Origin: Pantoea coffeiphila
GTDB lineage: Bacteria > Pseudomonadota > Gammaproteobacteria > Enterobacterales > Enterobacteriaceae
Assembly (NCBI RefSeq): GCF_016909495.1
Contig: NZ_JAFBFW010000009.1
Span: 91,902-155,901, forward strand
Length of the DNA: 64,000 bases
Direction: 5' to 3'
The translations under genes were made by a program, and so were the position numbers. Below are positions 26,876 to 39,034 of this stretch, in pieces. The first letter of the stretch is position 1; every line of letters begins with the position of its first letter. The notes under the pieces were generated by a model. It was not told where the DNA came from. It saw only the letters and a program-made list of their open reading frames with translations, and did not search any database.

Positions 26876-27991
26876 ATGAACGTTACCGCTGCCGTTATCA
26901 ATCAAACCAACGCCCCCTATCAGCTGGAAGAATTGCAGCTGAGCCCCCTCCAGCCGGATGAAGTCAAAGTGAAGGTCGTCGCTTCCGGGATTTGCCACTC
27001 GGATGAAGCCGTGCGCGTAGGGGATGGCCCCTACACGTTTCCCGCCGTGTTAGGACACGAAGGCGCGGGTATTGTTGAAGAGGTCGGCAGCGCGGTAAAA
27101 GGCGTTAAGCCGGGTGACCACGTGGTGATGTCCTATGCCTGGTGCGGGCACTGTCCACAATGTCGGCACGGGCATCCCTCCCTTTGCCATGACTGGATAC
27201 CCCTGAACGAAGGCGGTTTTCGCCCGGACGGCAGCGCCATCTTCAGTAAAAAAGACGGTACGCCGGTAGCCAACTTCTTTTCACAGTCCTCCTTCGCCAC
27301 CCATACCCTGACCAAATTTCATAACCTGATCGTACTCGATAAAAAAATGGATCTGCGCCTGGCTGCACCGCTCGGCTGTGGGCTGTTAACCGGGGCGGGT
27401 ACGGTATTTAACGGCCTGAAACCGGCCGCAGGTTCAACCATCGCCATTTTTGGTACGGGGGCCGTCGGTCTTGGCGCGATGATGGCGGCGAAAATTGCCG
27501 GCTGTAGAACCATTGTTGCCGTGGATATCCATGATTCACGCCTTGAACTGGCCCGGTCACTCGGCGCAACTCATACCATCAATAGCAAACAGCAGGATGC
27601 GCTGGCCGTTATCAAATCCCTGACTCAGAATGACGGGGTCAGTGCATCCGTTGATACCACCGGCCAGTCAGCGGTAATGAAAACGGCACTGGATGTCCTT
27701 GCTATCGGCGGCACGCTGGCTCCGGTGGCGGTTACACGCCATGATATTTCCTTCAACACCATGCGCGATCTGGTGGCCTCCAGCCGGCGTATGATCGGCG
27801 TACTGATGGGGGATGCCGTTCCACAAACCTCAATCCCGCAGCTGATTGACTATCACCAACGCGGCCTGTTCCCGATCGAGAAACTGGTGAAATTTTATGA
27901 CTTCAGCGATATCAATCAGGCCAGCCAGGATTCCGCCAGCGGCGCGACCATCAAGCCGGTACTGATTCTCGATAAGTCATATCGCCCCTGA
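26876..27991 (+). CDS. zinc-dependent NAD(P) alcohol dehydrogenase (aryl/benzyl-alcohol type)
   Basis: The 371-residue medium-chain dehydrogenase has the catalytic zinc ligands Cys40 and His61 in GHEGAG, the four structural-zinc cysteines at 90, 93, 96 and 104, and the nucleotide-binding GTGAVGLG near residue 195. The N-terminal half resembles aryl-alcohol dehydrogenases (XylB/AdhC group) in length and in LGCGLLTGAGTVFN. CAAGGAACTGTT precedes ATG 26876. It is followed 43 bases on by an aldehyde dehydrogenase gene, so alcohol to aldehyde to acid is the expected two-step path. The natural substrate is not known. Confidence 0.88.
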   Translation: MNVTAAVINQTNAPYQLEELQLSPLQPDEVKVKVVASGICHSDEAVRVGDGPYTFPAVLGHEGAGIVEEVGSAVKGVKPGDHVVMSYAWCGHCPQCRHGHPSLCHDWIPLNEGGFRPDGSAIFSKKDGTPVANFFSQSSFATHTLTKFHNLIVLDKKMDLRLAAPLGCGLLTGAGTVFNGLKPAAGSTIAIFGTGAVGLGAMMAAKIAGCRTIVAVDIHDSRLELARSLGATHTINSKQQDALAVIKSLTQNDGVSASVDTTGQSAVMKTALDVLAIGGTLAPVAVTRHDISFNTMRDLVASSRRMIGVLMGDAVPQTSIPQLIDYHQRGLFPIEKLVKFYDFSDINQASQDSASGATIKPVLILDKSYRP

Positions 27992-28034
27992 ACAGACCGT
28001 TATCAGCCCATTAAAAAATCAAGGAACGAACGTC

Positions 28035-29360
28035 ATGGATAAGCAAACCCAGCATAAAATGAGTGCAGTTTTTGCCGAACAGAAAAAACTTTTTTTGTCC
28101 GGAGCCACCCAAAGCAATGCGTTTAAAAAAGCACAGCTGCTCAAATTGAAAGAGGCCGTTAATCATTACCGTACCGACCTTCGCCAGGCAATGGCGGTGG
28201 ATTTAGGTCGCAGTGAAGAGGGCGTGGATAGCGGAGAAATTAAGCCGCTGCTTAATGAGATTGATTTTGCCCTGACCCATCTTGATGAGTGGACGCAGGA
28301 ACAGTGCGTGCCCACACCCAGCGAACTCAGCCATACGCGGAGCTATATCAGTCGCGAAGGCTATGGCGTCGCCTATATTATTTCACCGTTTAACTATCCG
28401 GTTTATCTGACCGGTGGGCCGCTGGTGGGAGCGATCGTTGGCGGTAATACGGCAATCATTAAACCGTCAGAATCCACGCCAGAAACGTCAAAAGTCATTG
28501 AAAAAATAGTTAATAACACCTTCGACCCGACCTATGCTCACGTGTTCCAGGGCGCGCGCGAAGAGAATGAGTACCTGCTGTCGTTGCCGTTCGATCTGAT
28601 CTTTTTCACCGGCAGCCCTCAGGTGGGCAAAATCGTCATGGCCGCAGCGGCTAAAAATCTGACGCCGGTTCTGTTGGAGCTGGGCGGAAAATGCCCGGCG
28701 ATTGTGCTGGCGGATGCCGACCTGGACCAGGCCGTGCAGGAACTGGTGGGAGCTAAAATGTTCAACAGCGGGCAAACCTGCGTGGCGCCGGATTATATTT
28801 ATGCCGATAAGCGCATTAAAGAGAGCCTGGTCAACAAGCTGATCGCGGCGCTGAAAGCGAATTATCATCAGGCGGGCAGCAACGGTAGAATCATCACCGA
28901 ACAGGCCTGGAGCAGGCTGGAAAATATTGTCGCCACCAGCAAAGGCAAGGTGTTGCGCTGTGGTGATGCAGATAAAACGCAGCGTTATTTCAGCCCGATC
29001 GTCATTGATGATGCGAATTTCGATGACAGCTCAATGCAGGGCGAACTGTTCGGGCCGATTTTCCCGGTACTGACCTTTGAGGACGAAAGTGAAATCGCGA
29101 CAAATGTGAATACCCGGCACCCGAAACCGCTGGCGGCCTATGTATTTACTGTCGATCCTGAGCATGGCCGCGAGCTGATTGACACAATCCCTTCCGGGGA
29201 CGCCAGCATCAATACGCTGATGATGCACGCATCAACGCCATGGCTGCCGTTCGGCGGCGTTGGTCCATCAGGGATGGGCAGCTACCACGGTAAATACTCC
29301 TATGAAGCCTTTACCCATCAGAAATCAATACGCGTCAGAAAGGTTGTGAAACCGGCATAA
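28035..29360 (+). CDS. aldehyde dehydrogenase (class 3-like)
   Basis: The 441-residue protein has the family landmarks: substrate/cofactor motif SPFNYPVYLTGGPLVGAI, FTGSPQVGK, general base Glu215 in LELGGK and catalytic Cys249 in NSGQTC. The short length without N-terminal extension and PFGGVGPSGMGSYHGKYSYE near the end put it with class 3/coniferyl aldehyde dehydrogenases. It should oxidise the aldehyde made by the preceding alcohol dehydrogenase. AAGGAAC stands ahead of ATG 28035. A perfect 10-base hairpin follows the stop codon. Confidence 0.9.
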   Translation: MDKQTQHKMSAVFAEQKKLFLSGATQSNAFKKAQLLKLKEAVNHYRTDLRQAMAVDLGRSEEGVDSGEIKPLLNEIDFALTHLDEWTQEQCVPTPSELSHTRSYISREGYGVAYIISPFNYPVYLTGGPLVGAIVGGNTAIIKPSESTPETSKVIEKIVNNTFDPTYAHVFQGAREENEYLLSLPFDLIFFTGSPQVGKIVMAAAAKNLTPVLLELGGKCPAIVLADADLDQAVQELVGAKMFNSGQTCVAPDYIYADKRIKESLVNKLIAALKANYHQAGSNGRIITEQAWSRLENIVATSKGKVLRCGDADKTQRYFSPIVIDDANFDDSSMQGELFGPIFPVLTFEDESEIATNVNTRHPKPLAAYVFTVDPEHGRELIDTIPSGDASINTLMMHASTPWLPFGGVGPSGMGSYHGKYSYEAFTHQKSIRVRKVVKPA

Positions 29361-29365
29361 GCAAC

Positions 29366-29391
29366 GGGAGAGCAGGATATTCTGCTCTCCC
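29366..29391. terminator. hairpin terminator after the aldehyde dehydrogenase gene
   Basis: GGGAGAGCAG (29366-29375) pairs perfectly with CTGCTCTCCC (29382-29391) around a six-base loop, followed by a T-containing stretch. It separates the dehydrogenase pair from the convergent peptidase gene. Confidence 0.65.
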
Positions 29392-29438
29392 TATATCTCT
29401 CTGCCCCACGGCGCTAAACGAATGACTAAACAGGGTGT

Positions 29439-30410
29439 TTAACGTGAGCACTCAATTCCTTCCATGGCCTGGCAGATAACATCGTCAAACTGGTGTGACT
29501 GCTGAAGTTTTTCCGGCCACTGATAGTAGGGCAGATTCGCCTGTCGCGACTGTTCCTTACTTAACGCCTGAAGTCGGGTAAGCAAAGGCTCCAGCGCCTC
29601 TCCGCCGGGCAGCGTGGTGGTGCGAAAGACCGGATTGCCGTCAAGATAGCGTACGGCCTCCAGTTCCGGCGATAGCGTGACCGTGCCGTATTTCTCCCTT
29701 GCCAGGCGCTGCCAGAAAGGCCAGGCGGAGTAGCGCAGGGCATAAAGTTCAGCGCCTTTCAGCGGCGGCCGCGCCTGCAGTTTTTTCGACATGACGATTT
29801 CGCCGTTATACGCAGATTCGATCCAGCGTGTCATCCCCTCCAGCAGCCAGCCGACTTTAAACTGGGTGTAGCCGTACTGATAGAGGTGAAACAGCTCGTG
29901 GGCCGGGGTGGGATTAAGCGGTTGATTGAGCTTAGAACTGATGCGGATGGTCAGGGCACAGGGCAGCCAGTTACCGTCCTCTCCCTTCACCCGCGTGACT
30001 TCGTCGAAGGCCATACCGTTGCCGCGCGGCAGGTCAAACAGATAAACATGGATGGCTTTTGCCAGCCGGTAACGCGGCTGTTCCAGCGGTGGAGTTAATC
30101 GCAGCATCTTTTGATAGTACTGATTGGCGGCCTGCAGCTGGATCGCCACGTTTTTGACGTAGTCCGGCGTGCCGCTGCCGGTGGTGTCCTCCAGCGGTGG
30201 TGCATTGTCGCCGCTGCGGGTGTAGAAAATAACAAAAGGCTCGGCACGCAGGGTTTCCGTCAGCGGATGCTGCTGCAGGAAGGCGCTGTCTCGGCATTCC
30301 CCGGGCGCATCCATTGCAGGCTGCGGTGGACGCGCTGCCTGTACGCCGCCGGAGAGGCCTAACAACCCGCCCAGCCCCATCAGTATCGCCATCAACTTTT
30401 TCAGTAACAT
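29439..30410 (-). CDS. secreted HExxH metallopeptidase-like protein of unknown substrate
   Basis: The 323-residue protein starts with a signal peptide (cleavage near VQA-AR, residue 25). His171-Glu172-x-x-His175 in PAHELFHLYQ, with Glu191 in LLEGMTRWIES about 16 residues later, forms a gluzincin-like zinc site. Before it, DTTGSGTPDYV (about 75-85) resembles the GIPDYVE signature of secreted peptidase families. Four cysteines (39, 151 and two near the C-terminus) could form disulfides in the periplasm or outside. The frame starts with TTG at 30425; ATG 30410 with GCAGGAG upstream is preferred. It stands alone. No named family was recognised with certainty. Confidence 0.72.
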   Translation of the reverse strand: MLLKKLMAILMGLGGLLGLSGGVQAARPPQPAMDAPGECRDSAFLQQHPLTETLRAEPFVIFYTRSGDNAPPLEDTTGSGTPDYVKNVAIQLQAANQYYQKMLRLTPPLEQPRYRLAKAIHVYLFDLPRGNGMAFDEVTRVKGEDGNWLPCALTIRISSKLNQPLNPTPAHELFHLYQYGYTQFKVGWLLEGMTRWIESAYNGEIVMSKKLQARPPLKGAELYALRYSAWPFWQRLAREKYGTVTLSPELEAVRYLDGNPVFRTTTLPGGEALEPLLTRLQALSKEQSRQANLPYYQWPEKLQQSHQFDDVICQAMEGIECSR

Positions 30411-30461
30411 GTCCTGCTCCTGCAACCCGTCCGAATAATCCCGCTGCCGAAAGATAAAAAA

Positions 30462-30494
30462 AATCCAGCCGGCTGAGGGTCAGCAGGCTGGATT
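30462..30494 (-). terminator. intrinsic terminator of glmUS
   Basis: AATCCAGCC (30462-30470) pairs with GGCTGGATT (30486-30494) and a GCTG/CAGC inner stem extends the hairpin. The minus strand continues into eight T, a strong Rho-independent terminator for glmS. Confidence 0.88.
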
Positions 30495-30537
30495 ATATTT
30501 TAGCCGGGATCTGCGAACAGATACGGCGGAACAGAAA

Positions 30538-32367
30538 TTATTCTACGGTGACGGATTTCGCCAGGTTACGCGGCTGATCAACATCGGTGCCCTTAATCAA
30601 GGCCACGTGATAGGAGAGCAGCTGTAGCGGTACGGTGTAGAAGATCGGTGCAATCACCTCTTCAACGTGCGGCAGCGGAATAATCCGCATTCCTTCGCTG
30701 CTGGCAAACCCGGCATCAACATCGGCAAACACGTACAGCAGGCCGCCGCGCGCACGAACTTCTTCAATGTTCGACTTCAGCTTTTCCAGCAGTTCGTTGT
30801 TTGGCGCCACCACGATCACCGGCATGTCGGCGTCAATCAGCGCCAGCGGGCCGTGCTTCAGCTCGCCCGCCGCATAGGCTTCCGCATGAATGTAGGAGAT
30901 CTCTTTCAGCTTGAGTGCCCCTTCCATGGCGATCGGGTACTGATCGCCACGGCCAAGGAACAGCGCATGCTGTTTGTCGGAGAAATCTTCCGCCAGCTCG
31001 GCAATCAGCTCATCCTGCGACAACATCTGCTCAATGCGGCTCGGCAGCGCCTGCAGGGCATGCACGATATCGTGCTCAACCTGCGGGTCGATACCTTTCA
31101 GGCGGCCCACACGCGCCACCAGCATCAGCAGCACGGTCAGCTGGGTGGTGAACGCTTTGGTAGAGGCCACGCCAATTTCAGTACCGGCTTTGGTCATCAG
31201 CGCCAGATCCGACTCGCGAACCAGTGAAGAACCCGCCACGTTGCAGATGGCCAGCGATCCCAGGTAGCCCAGCTCTTTTGACAGACGCAGCGCCGCCAGC
31301 GTATCGGCAGTTTCACCGGACTGTGAAAGAGTGATCAACAGGCTGTTTTTACGCACTGCGGATTTGCGGTAGCGGAACTCAGAGGCGATCTCCACGTCGC
31401 ACGGCACGTTAGCCAGCGATTCAAACCAGTAGCGTGACACCATACCGGAGTTGTAGGAGGTACCGCAGGCCACAATCTGGATATGCTCAACGTTAGCCAG
31501 CAGAGCATCGGCATTTGGCCCCAGCTCGGAGAGATCCACCTCGCCGTGACTGAAACGCCCGCTCAGGGTGTTTTTAATCGCGACGGGCTGTTCATAAATT
31601 TCTTTCTGCATATAGTGTCGATAAATCCCTTTATCACCGGCGTCATATTGCACGTTGGATTCAATTTCCGCACGTTTCACCGTATTGCCGTCGCGATCGA
31701 GGATGATCACGTCACGGCGGGTGATTTCAGCAATATCGCCTTCTTCCAGATAAACAAAGCGGCGAGTGACCGGCAACAGCGCCAGCTGATCGGAGGCGAT
31801 GAAGTTCTCACCCACACCGCGACCAATCACCAGCGGACTACCGGAGCGTGCCGCTACCAGCGTAGACGGATCGCGGCTGTCCATAATGACCATGCCGTAG
31901 GCACCGCGCAGCTGAGGAATGGTGCGCAGCACCACCTCACGCAGCGATCCGCCCTGTTTTTGCTCCCAGTGAACCAGATGGGCAACCACTTCGGTGTCGG
32001 TTTCGGAAGCAAATGAGTAACCGCGCTCGATCAACAGCTCGCGCAGCGGTTCGTGATTCTCGATAATGCCGTTGTGAACAATGATGATATGGTCGGAAAT
32101 ATGCGGATGCGCATTGGCCTCCGACGGCTCTCCGTGAGTTGCCCAGCGGGTATGAGCAATACCGGTTCCCCCCACCAGCGGCGTTTCTTCCGCCGCTTCG
32201 GCCAGGTTAACGACCTTGCCCAAACGACGCAGACGGGTGACATGTCCCTGCTGGTCAACAACGGCCAGACCGGCGGAGTCATAACCGCGATACTCCAGAC
32301 GACGCAGGCCTTCAAGCAGGATTTCTGCAATATCACGCTGCGCTACAGCACCAACAATTCCACACAT
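30538..32367 (-). CDS. glmS: glutamine-fructose-6-phosphate aminotransferase GlmS
   Basis: At 609 residues it has exactly the E. coli length. The N-terminal nucleophile Cys follows Met ([20 protein letters not shown]), with the glutaminase motifs [17 protein letters not shown] and VHNGIIENH. The two SIS domains hold [18 protein letters not shown] and the C-terminal NLAKSVTVE. It makes glucosamine-6-phosphate, the first step to UDP-GlcNAc. It is co-transcribed with glmU. In E. coli the small RNA GlmZ activates glmS by pairing in the leader; a TGGCAT/ATGCCA stem just upstream of the ribosome site here may be the matching structure. Confidence 0.97.
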   Translation of the reverse strand: MCGIVGAVAQRDIAEILLEGLRRLEYRGYDSAGLAVVDQQGHVTRLRRLGKVVNLAEAAEETPLVGGTGIAHTRWATHGEPSEANAHPHISDHIIIVHNGIIENHEPLRELLIERGYSFASETDTEVVAHLVHWEQKQGGSLREVVLRTIPQLRGAYGMVIMDSRDPSTLVAARSGSPLVIGRGVGENFIASDQLALLPVTRRFVYLEEGDIAEITRRDVIILDRDGNTVKRAEIESNVQYDAGDKGIYRHYMQKEIYEQPVAIKNTLSGRFSHGEVDLSELGPNADALLANVEHIQIVACGTSYNSGMVSRYWFESLANVPCDVEIASEFRYRKSAVRKNSLLITLSQSGETADTLAALRLSKELGYLGSLAICNVAGSSLVRESDLALMTKAGTEIGVASTKAFTTQLTVLLMLVARVGRLKGIDPQVEHDIVHALQALPSRIEQMLSQDELIAELAEDFSDKQHALFLGRGDQYPIAMEGALKLKEISYIHAEAYAAGELKHGPLALIDADMPVIVVAPNNELLEKLKSNIEEVRARGGLLYVFADVDAGFASSEGMRIIPLPHVEEVIAPIFYTVPLQLLSYHVALIKGTDVDQPRNLAKSVTVE

Positions 32368-32531
32368 AGTAAATTTTCCTGACTTAATGGCATTTCATAT
32401 GCCACCAGCGTTGTCTTCTGACCTGATTTTCCGGTATTTTCCGGTTCCCCGAGCCTTGTAGAGAGTGGGGATTATTTTTATGTTTACTGCTGTTTATCGC
32501 GGACCGGGGAGAACCCCAGCCCGTTAAAATA
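32368..32531 (-). promoter_or_regulatory. glmU-glmS intercistronic leader with hairpin near the glmS ribosome site
   Basis: The 164 bases between glmU and glmS contain TGGCAT-ATGAA-ATGCCA on the minus strand (about 32383-32400), ending shortly before the AGGA of glmS. In E. coli this leader is the target of RNase E cleavage and GlmZ pairing. The equivalent role here is inferred from position; the pairing bases were not identified. Confidence 0.5.
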
Positions 32532-33902
32532 CTATTTTTTCTTTACCGGGCGCTGCCAGCTGGCATTCAGCTGCTGCTCTTTCCGATTGTAGACCAGCCC
32601 GGCGGCGGGCACGTCTTTCATAATAGTCGTTCCGGCAGCGATAGTGACGCCGTCAGCCACTTTTACCGGGGCGATGAGCTGAGTATCCGAGCCGACAAAC
32701 ACATCATCGCCGATGATGGTTTTCGACTTATTTACGCCGTCGTAATTGCAGGTGATTGTACCTGCTCCAATATTTACGTTTGTACCAATCTCGGCATCAC
32801 CCAGATAGCTCAGATGACCCGCCTTGGAGCCTTTGCCGAGGCGTGCTTTTTTCATCTCAACAAAGTTACCGACATGGGCACCTTCTGCCAGCTCACTTCC
32901 CGGACGCAGGCGGGCGAATGGCCCGACGGTGCAGGCTTCGGCCAGCTGCGCATCTTCAATGACGGTGTACGGGCTGATAATACTGTCGTCGGCGATAACG
33001 CTGTTTTTAATCACGCAGCCGCTGCCGATTTTTACCCGGTTACCCAGGGTGACGTGGCCCTCAATAATCACATTGGTATCAATCACCACATCGCGACCGT
33101 GCTCCAGCGTACCGCGCAGATCGAAGCGTGCCGGGTCCAGTAGCATCACCCCGGCCAGCAGCAGCTTTTCCGCCTGCTCGGCCTGATAAACGCGTTCCAG
33201 CGTAGCCAGCTGCAGGCGATTGTTGACGCCGTCGGTTTCCGTGGTGCGGGCAGGGTGCACCGCTTCAATATGGCGGCCTTCCTGATGCGCCAGCGCAATG
33301 ATATCGGTGATGTAGTATTCACCCTGGGCGTTGTTATTGGTGAGCTTGCTCAGCCAGCGCTTGAGGTCGGCACCATTGGCGATCAGGATACCGGTGTTGA
33401 TTTCGTTGATCTGCAGCTGTTCCGGCGCGGCATCTTTTTGTTCGATAATGCCAACCACATTGCCACCTTCCCGGATGATGCGGCCGTAGCCCGTTGGATT
33501 ATCCAGGATTACCGTCAGCAGGCCAATGCCGCCTTCGGGTTTAGCCGACTGCAGGCGGCGCAGGGTATCCACTGAGATCAGCGGCACGTCGCCGTACAGC
33601 ATCAGAATATCTTCATCATCGGCAAAATGAGGTGCAGCCTGCTGCATCGCGTGCCCGGTTCCCAGCTGCTCGGCCTGGAGCACCCAATTCAGAGAGGTAT
33701 CATCCAGCGTGCTTTTCAGCAGATCGCCACCGTGACCGTAAACCAGATTAATCTGCTGCGCGTTTAACACCTTAGCGGCATCAATAACGTGCTGAACCAT
33801 CGGTTTTCCGGCCAGCAGGTGCAGCACTTTTGGCAGGTCGGAGTACATGCGGGTTCCTTTGCCAGCGGCAAGGATCACTACGCTCATCGGGCTGGTAGAC
33901 AT
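32532..33902 (-). CDS. glmU: bifunctional GlmU: GlcN-1-P acetyltransferase and GlcNAc-1-P uridyltransferase
   Basis: The 456-residue protein makes UDP-GlcNAc. The N-terminal pyrophosphorylase shows [29 protein letters not shown] and GYGRI. The C-terminal left-handed beta-helix shows the acetyltransferase [13 protein letters not shown] and [11 protein letters not shown]. The frame opens at 33908, but ATG 33902 (MSTSPMSVV) follows AGGA and gives the same N-terminal length as E. coli. The last 25 residues ([19 protein letters not shown]) differ from E. coli while the final RPVKKK is kept. It is the first gene of glmUS. Confidence 0.96.
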   Translation of the reverse strand: MSTSPMSVVILAAGKGTRMYSDLPKVLHLLAGKPMVQHVIDAAKVLNAQQINLVYGHGGDLLKSTLDDTSLNWVLQAEQLGTGHAMQQAAPHFADDEDILMLYGDVPLISVDTLRRLQSAKPEGGIGLLTVILDNPTGYGRIIREGGNVVGIIEQKDAAPEQLQINEINTGILIANGADLKRWLSKLTNNNAQGEYYITDIIALAHQEGRHIEAVHPARTTETDGVNNRLQLATLERVYQAEQAEKLLLAGVMLLDPARFDLRGTLEHGRDVVIDTNVIIEGHVTLGNRVKIGSGCVIKNSVIADDSIISPYTVIEDAQLAEACTVGPFARLRPGSELAEGAHVGNFVEMKKARLGKGSKAGHLSYLGDAEIGTNVNIGAGTITCNYDGVNKSKTIIGDDVFVGSDTQLIAPVKVADGVTIAAGTTIMKDVPAAGLVYNRKEQQLNASWQRPVKKK

Positions 33903-34023
33903 AGACATCCTGATTCTTGTTTTGATGAGGAAAGTAAAGCGGTTTAGCGCTAAGAATACTACATTTTTCTTGGCCCGAAATTAGCTTTCAGAACGGTGGA
34001 AATCTCAAACGGCAGGCAAAAAA

Positions 34024-34051
34024 AATGCCAGTCAGTTTCCTGACTGGCATT
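34024..34051 (-). terminator. intrinsic terminator of the atp operon
   Basis: AATGCCAGTCAG (34024-34035) pairs perfectly with CTGACTGGCATT (34040-34051) around TTTC. On the minus strand eight T follow, 18 bases after the atpC stop codon. Confidence 0.92.
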
Positions 34052-34069
34052 CTGCAGCTTAAACCTGAG

Positions 34070-34489
34070 TTACATCGCTTTCTTGGTCAACTCAATGACG
34101 CGCAGCTTAGCAATGGCTTTCGCCAGTTCTGCCGACGCGATAGCGAAGTCAACATCGCCGTGAGAGCTGTTCATATGCTCTTCAGCTTTGCGTTTCGCTT
34201 CCAGCGCGCGCGCTTCATCAAGGTCGGTACCACGGATCGCGGTGTCAGCCAGCACGGTAACCGCGCCAGGCTGCACTTCCAGCACGCCGCCGGAGAGGTA
34301 AATCACCTCTTCGTCACCGTGCTGCTTAACGATGCGAACCATACCAGGCTTAATGGCAGTCAGGAGCGGGGCGTGGTTTGGGCGAATACCCAGCTCACCT
34401 TCGCTACCTGATACCTGGATGCTTTGTACCAGACCGGAGAACATTTGCAGTTCTGCGCTGACAACGTCCAGGTGAAAAGTCATAGCCAT
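34070..34489 (-). CDS. atpC: ATP synthase epsilon subunit AtpC
   Basis: The 139-residue protein has the beta-sandwich and two-helix layout of epsilon: [40 protein letters not shown] and the C-terminal helices with [10 protein letters not shown]. It belongs to the central stalk, joins gamma and inhibits ATP hydrolysis through its C-terminal helices. Strong GGAGG lies seven bases ahead of ATG 34489. It is the last gene of the operon. Confidence 0.97.
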   Translation of the reverse strand: MAMTFHLDVVSAELQMFSGLVQSIQVSGSEGELGIRPNHAPLLTAIKPGMVRIVKQHGDEEVIYLSGGVLEVQPGAVTVLADTAIRGTDLDEARALEAKRKAEEHMNSSHGDVDFAIASAELAKAIAKLRVIELTKKAM

Positions 34490-34563
34490 AATTAACCTCC
34501 TGAGAAACTAACCCGTCATACTTCAGGCCGCATTGCTGCAGCCTGAATGACTCAGGGTAAAAA

Positions 34564-36009
<1,446 letters not shown>

Positions 36010-36879
36010 TTAAACCGCGGAGGCCCCCGAGACGATCTCGGTAAGTTCCTGGGTGATGCTGGCCTGACGAGCCTTGTTGTATACCAACTGCAGCTCTTTG
36101 ATCAGGTTTCCGCCGTTGTCGGTTGCGGCTTTCATCGCCACCATTCGCGCGGCCTGCTCGCTGGCCAGGTTTTCTACAACACCCTGGTAAACCTGAGATT
36201 CGACATAGCGACGCAGTAACGTGTCCAGCAGCGCTTTCGGATCGGGCTCATACAGATAGTCCCAGGTGCTCTTCTTCACAACGCCTTCCGAATCATCGGC
36301 TGCAGGTAACGGCAGCAGCTGTTCGATCTGTGGAGACTGAGACATGGTGTTGATAAATTTGTTGCTGACAATAAACAGCTTGTCCAGGCGGCCTTCATCG
36401 TATGCTTGCAGCATCACTTTGACCGGGCCAATCAGGTCGGAGAGGGCAGGTTTGTCGCCCATTCCGGTTACCTGAGCAACCACGTTGCCACCGACAGAAC
36501 TGAAGAATGACAGGCCTTTGGAACCGATAATGGCGAGATCGCTCTCAACGCCTTTATCCGCCCAGCCTTTCATATCCGCCAGCAATCTTTTGAACAGGTT
36601 AATGTTCAAACCACCACAAAGCCCGCGGTCGGTAGATACGACCAGATAGCCAACGCGTTTAACGTCGCGCTCTTCCAGGTAAGGGTGCTTGTATTCCAGA
36701 TTACCTAACGCAATGTGACCAATCACTTTGCGCATGGTTTCTGCATAAGGACGGCTGGCCGCCATGCGTTCTTGCGATTTACGCATTTTGGAGGCGGCGA
36801 CCATTTCCATCGCTTTGGTGATCTTCTGCGTGTTTTGCACGCTGCCGATCTTACTACGTATCTCTTTTGCGCCGGCCAT
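36010..36879 (-). CDS. atpG: ATP synthase gamma subunit AtpG
   Basis: The 289-residue rotor shaft of F1 begins [20 protein letters not shown] and ends with [20 protein letters not shown], the two long helices of the coiled coil. The central DRGLCGGLN is the conserved Rossmann-like part. It is two residues longer than the 287 of E. coli. It sits 54 bases after atpA and 63 before atpD, as in enterobacteria. Confidence 0.97.
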   Translation of the reverse strand: MAGAKEIRSKIGSVQNTQKITKAMEMVAASKMRKSQERMAASRPYAETMRKVIGHIALGNLEYKHPYLEERDVKRVGYLVVSTDRGLCGGLNINLFKRLLADMKGWADKGVESDLAIIGSKGLSFFSSVGGNVVAQVTGMGDKPALSDLIGPVKVMLQAYDEGRLDKLFIVSNKFINTMSQSPQIEQLLPLPAADDSEGVVKKSTWDYLYEPDPKALLDTLLRRYVESQVYQGVVENLASEQAARMVAMKAATDNGGNLIKELQLVYNKARQASITQELTEIVSGASAV

Positions 36880-36933
36880 AAGCTTCTCCTCAAAGCCTTG
36901 CGGCTTGCCCCCTAAGGGACAAGCCGCCAGACA

Positions 36934-38475
36934 TTACCAGGACTGGGTTGCTTTAAACGTCTCGAGGAGGCCTTTCAGCTTCTCTTCGATTTCGCCGTTA
37001 TAGTTACCAGACTGGTTGATATCAGCCATCAGCTCAGCGTGATCGCGATCCGCGAAGGCCAGCAGTGCCGCTTCGAAGCTACCGATTTTCGCCAGTTCGA
37101 CGTCATTCAGGAAGCCGCGCTCGGCAGCAAACAGCACCAGACCCTGCTGCGCTACAGACATCGGCGCATACTGTTTCTGTTTCAGCAGCTCGGTCACTTT
37201 CTGACCGTGGCTCAGCTGTTTGCGGGTTGCTTCATCCAGATCGGATGCGAACTGAGAGAACGCAGCCAGTTCACGATACTGTGCCAGAGCGGTACGAATA
37301 CCACCGGACAGTTTCTTGATGATCTTGGTTTGCGCTGCACCACCAACACGGGATACCGAGATACCCGGGTTAACCGCTGGACGAATACCAGAGTTAAACA
37401 GGTTGGTTTCCAGGAAGATCTGACCATCGGTAATCGAGATTACGTTGGTTGGAACGAACGCAGAAACGTCACCCGCCTGGGTTTCGATGATTGGCAGTGC
37501 GGTCAGAGAACCGGTTTTACCTTTCACTTCACCGTTGGTGAAACGCTCAACGTAGTCGGCGCTCACGCGGGAAGCACGCTCCAGCAGACGGGAGTGGAGG
37601 TAGAACACGTCGCCTGGGAATGCTTCACGGCCCGGTGGACGGCGCAGCAGCAGGGAAACCTGACGGTAAGCAACGGCCTGTTTAGACAGGTCATCGTATA
37701 CGATCAGCGCGTCTTCACCGCGGTCACGGAAGTATTCGCCCATCGCACAACCGGCGTATGGCGCCAGGTATTGCAGAGCAGCAGACTCAGATGCGGTTGC
37801 AACCACAACGATGGTGTTAGCCAGCGCGTTGTGTTCTTCCAGCTTACGCACCACGTTAGCGATGGTAGAAGCTTTCTGACCGATAGCAACGTAAACGCAT
37901 TTGATGCCGGAATCGCGCTGGTTGATGATCGCATCGATCGCCATTGCGGTTTTACCGGTCTGACGGTCACCGATGATCAGCTCACGCTGGCCACGGCCGA
38001 TTGGAATCATCGCATCGACAGATTTGTAACCGGTCTGTACAGGCTGGTCAACGGACTGACGATCGATAACGCCAGGTGCAATCACTTCGATCGGCGAGAA
38101 GCCGTCGTTGTCGATAGCGCCTTTACCGTCGATTGGTGCACCCAGGGTGTTCACCACGCGGCCCAGCAGGCCACGGCCTACCGGAACTTCCAGGATACGG
38201 CCAGTACACTTAACCTTCATGCCTTCGGCGAGGTCAGCGTATGGGCCCATCACTACTGCACCAACGGAGTCGCGCTCCAGGTTCAGTGCGATAGCGTAAC
38301 GGCTACCCGGCAGGGCAATCATCTCACCCTGCATCACATCGGCCAGGCCGTTGACGCGGATGATACCGTCACTTACAGAAACAATAGTACCTTCGTTGTG
38401 AGCTTCGCTCACTACATTGAACTGAGCAATGCGCTGCTTGATCAGTTCGCTGATTTCGGTGGAATTCAGTTGCAT
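36934..38475 (-). CDS. atpA: ATP synthase alpha subunit AtpA
   Basis: The 513-residue regulatory F1 subunit has P-loop GDRQTGKT (in [20 protein letters not shown]), the [16 protein letters not shown] region and the alpha signature [19 protein letters not shown]. Length equals E. coli. It forms the non-catalytic nucleotide sites alternating with beta. GGGGA lies ahead of ATG 38475. The long antisense frame over it is a shadow. Confidence 0.98.
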   Translation of the reverse strand: MQLNSTEISELIKQRIAQFNVVSEAHNEGTIVSVSDGIIRVNGLADVMQGEMIALPGSRYAIALNLERDSVGAVVMGPYADLAEGMKVKCTGRILEVPVGRGLLGRVVNTLGAPIDGKGAIDNDGFSPIEVIAPGVIDRQSVDQPVQTGYKSVDAMIPIGRGQRELIIGDRQTGKTAMAIDAIINQRDSGIKCVYVAIGQKASTIANVVRKLEEHNALANTIVVVATASESAALQYLAPYAGCAMGEYFRDRGEDALIVYDDLSKQAVAYRQVSLLLRRPPGREAFPGDVFYLHSRLLERASRVSADYVERFTNGEVKGKTGSLTALPIIETQAGDVSAFVPTNVISITDGQIFLETNLFNSGIRPAVNPGISVSRVGGAAQTKIIKKLSGGIRTALAQYRELAAFSQFASDLDEATRKQLSHGQKVTELLKQKQYAPMSVAQQGLVLFAAERGFLNDVELAKIGSFEAALLAFADRDHAELMADINQSGNYNGEIEEKLKGLLETFKATQSW

Positions 38476-38489
38476 ATGCTCCAGTCCCC

Positions 38490-39023
38490 TTAAGACTGCA
38501 AGACGTCGGTAAGGCGCTCAAGACGGCCGCGTACGCTGCCATCAATGACCATATCACCCGCACGGATGATTACGCCTGCCATTACAGACTTATCAATTTT
38601 GCAATTCAGCTTAACTTTGCGTGACAGACGTTTTTCCATCGCTGCGCTGATTTTGGTCAGCTGCGCGTCACTCAATGTAGAAGAAGAGATAACTTCAACC
38701 TCGGCGGTCGCATCATGTGCGGCACGCAGTTGGATGAACTGATCCAGTACATCGGCAAGTGCTGGCAAACGTTTGTTTTCAGCCATAACCTTAATCAGGT
38801 TCTGGCCGGCTTCGTCGAGTTGGTCACCACAGATTGCGATGAACGCGCCAGACAACGCTTCCGGCGCCAGAGCGCCGGAAAGAAGTTCTGATACCTGTTC
38901 ATTGCCAGCCACTTCGGCGGCAAACGCCAGCATCTGCTGCCAGCGATCGACACTTTGATGCTCAACCGCAAAGTCAAAAGCGGCTTTAGCGTAGGGGCGA
39001 GCTACGGTAGTAAATTCAGACAT
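38490..39023 (-). CDS. atpH: ATP synthase delta subunit AtpH
   Basis: The 177-residue protein starts [20 protein letters not shown] and keeps [20 protein letters not shown] and [19 protein letters not shown], diagnostic for delta (OSCP). It caps F1 and ties it to the b-subunit stalk. It is 14 bases before atpA and 11 after atpF, typical of the operon. ATG 39023 has AGGGAGGGG upstream. Confidence 0.97.
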   Translation of the reverse strand: MSEFTTVARPYAKAAFDFAVEHQSVDRWQQMLAFAAEVAGNEQVSELLSGALAPEALSGAFIAICGDQLDEAGQNLIKVMAENKRLPALADVLDQFIQLRAAHDATAEVEVISSSTLSDAQLTKISAAMEKRLSRKVKLNCKIDKSVMAGVIIRAGDMVIDGSVRGRLERLTDVLQS

Positions 39024-39034
39024 CAGCCCCTCCC

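Noticed and set aside
37039..38493. 484-codon frame antisense to atpA
   Set aside because: It lies wholly opposite atpA, whose protein is certain, and arises from the codon bias of that gene.
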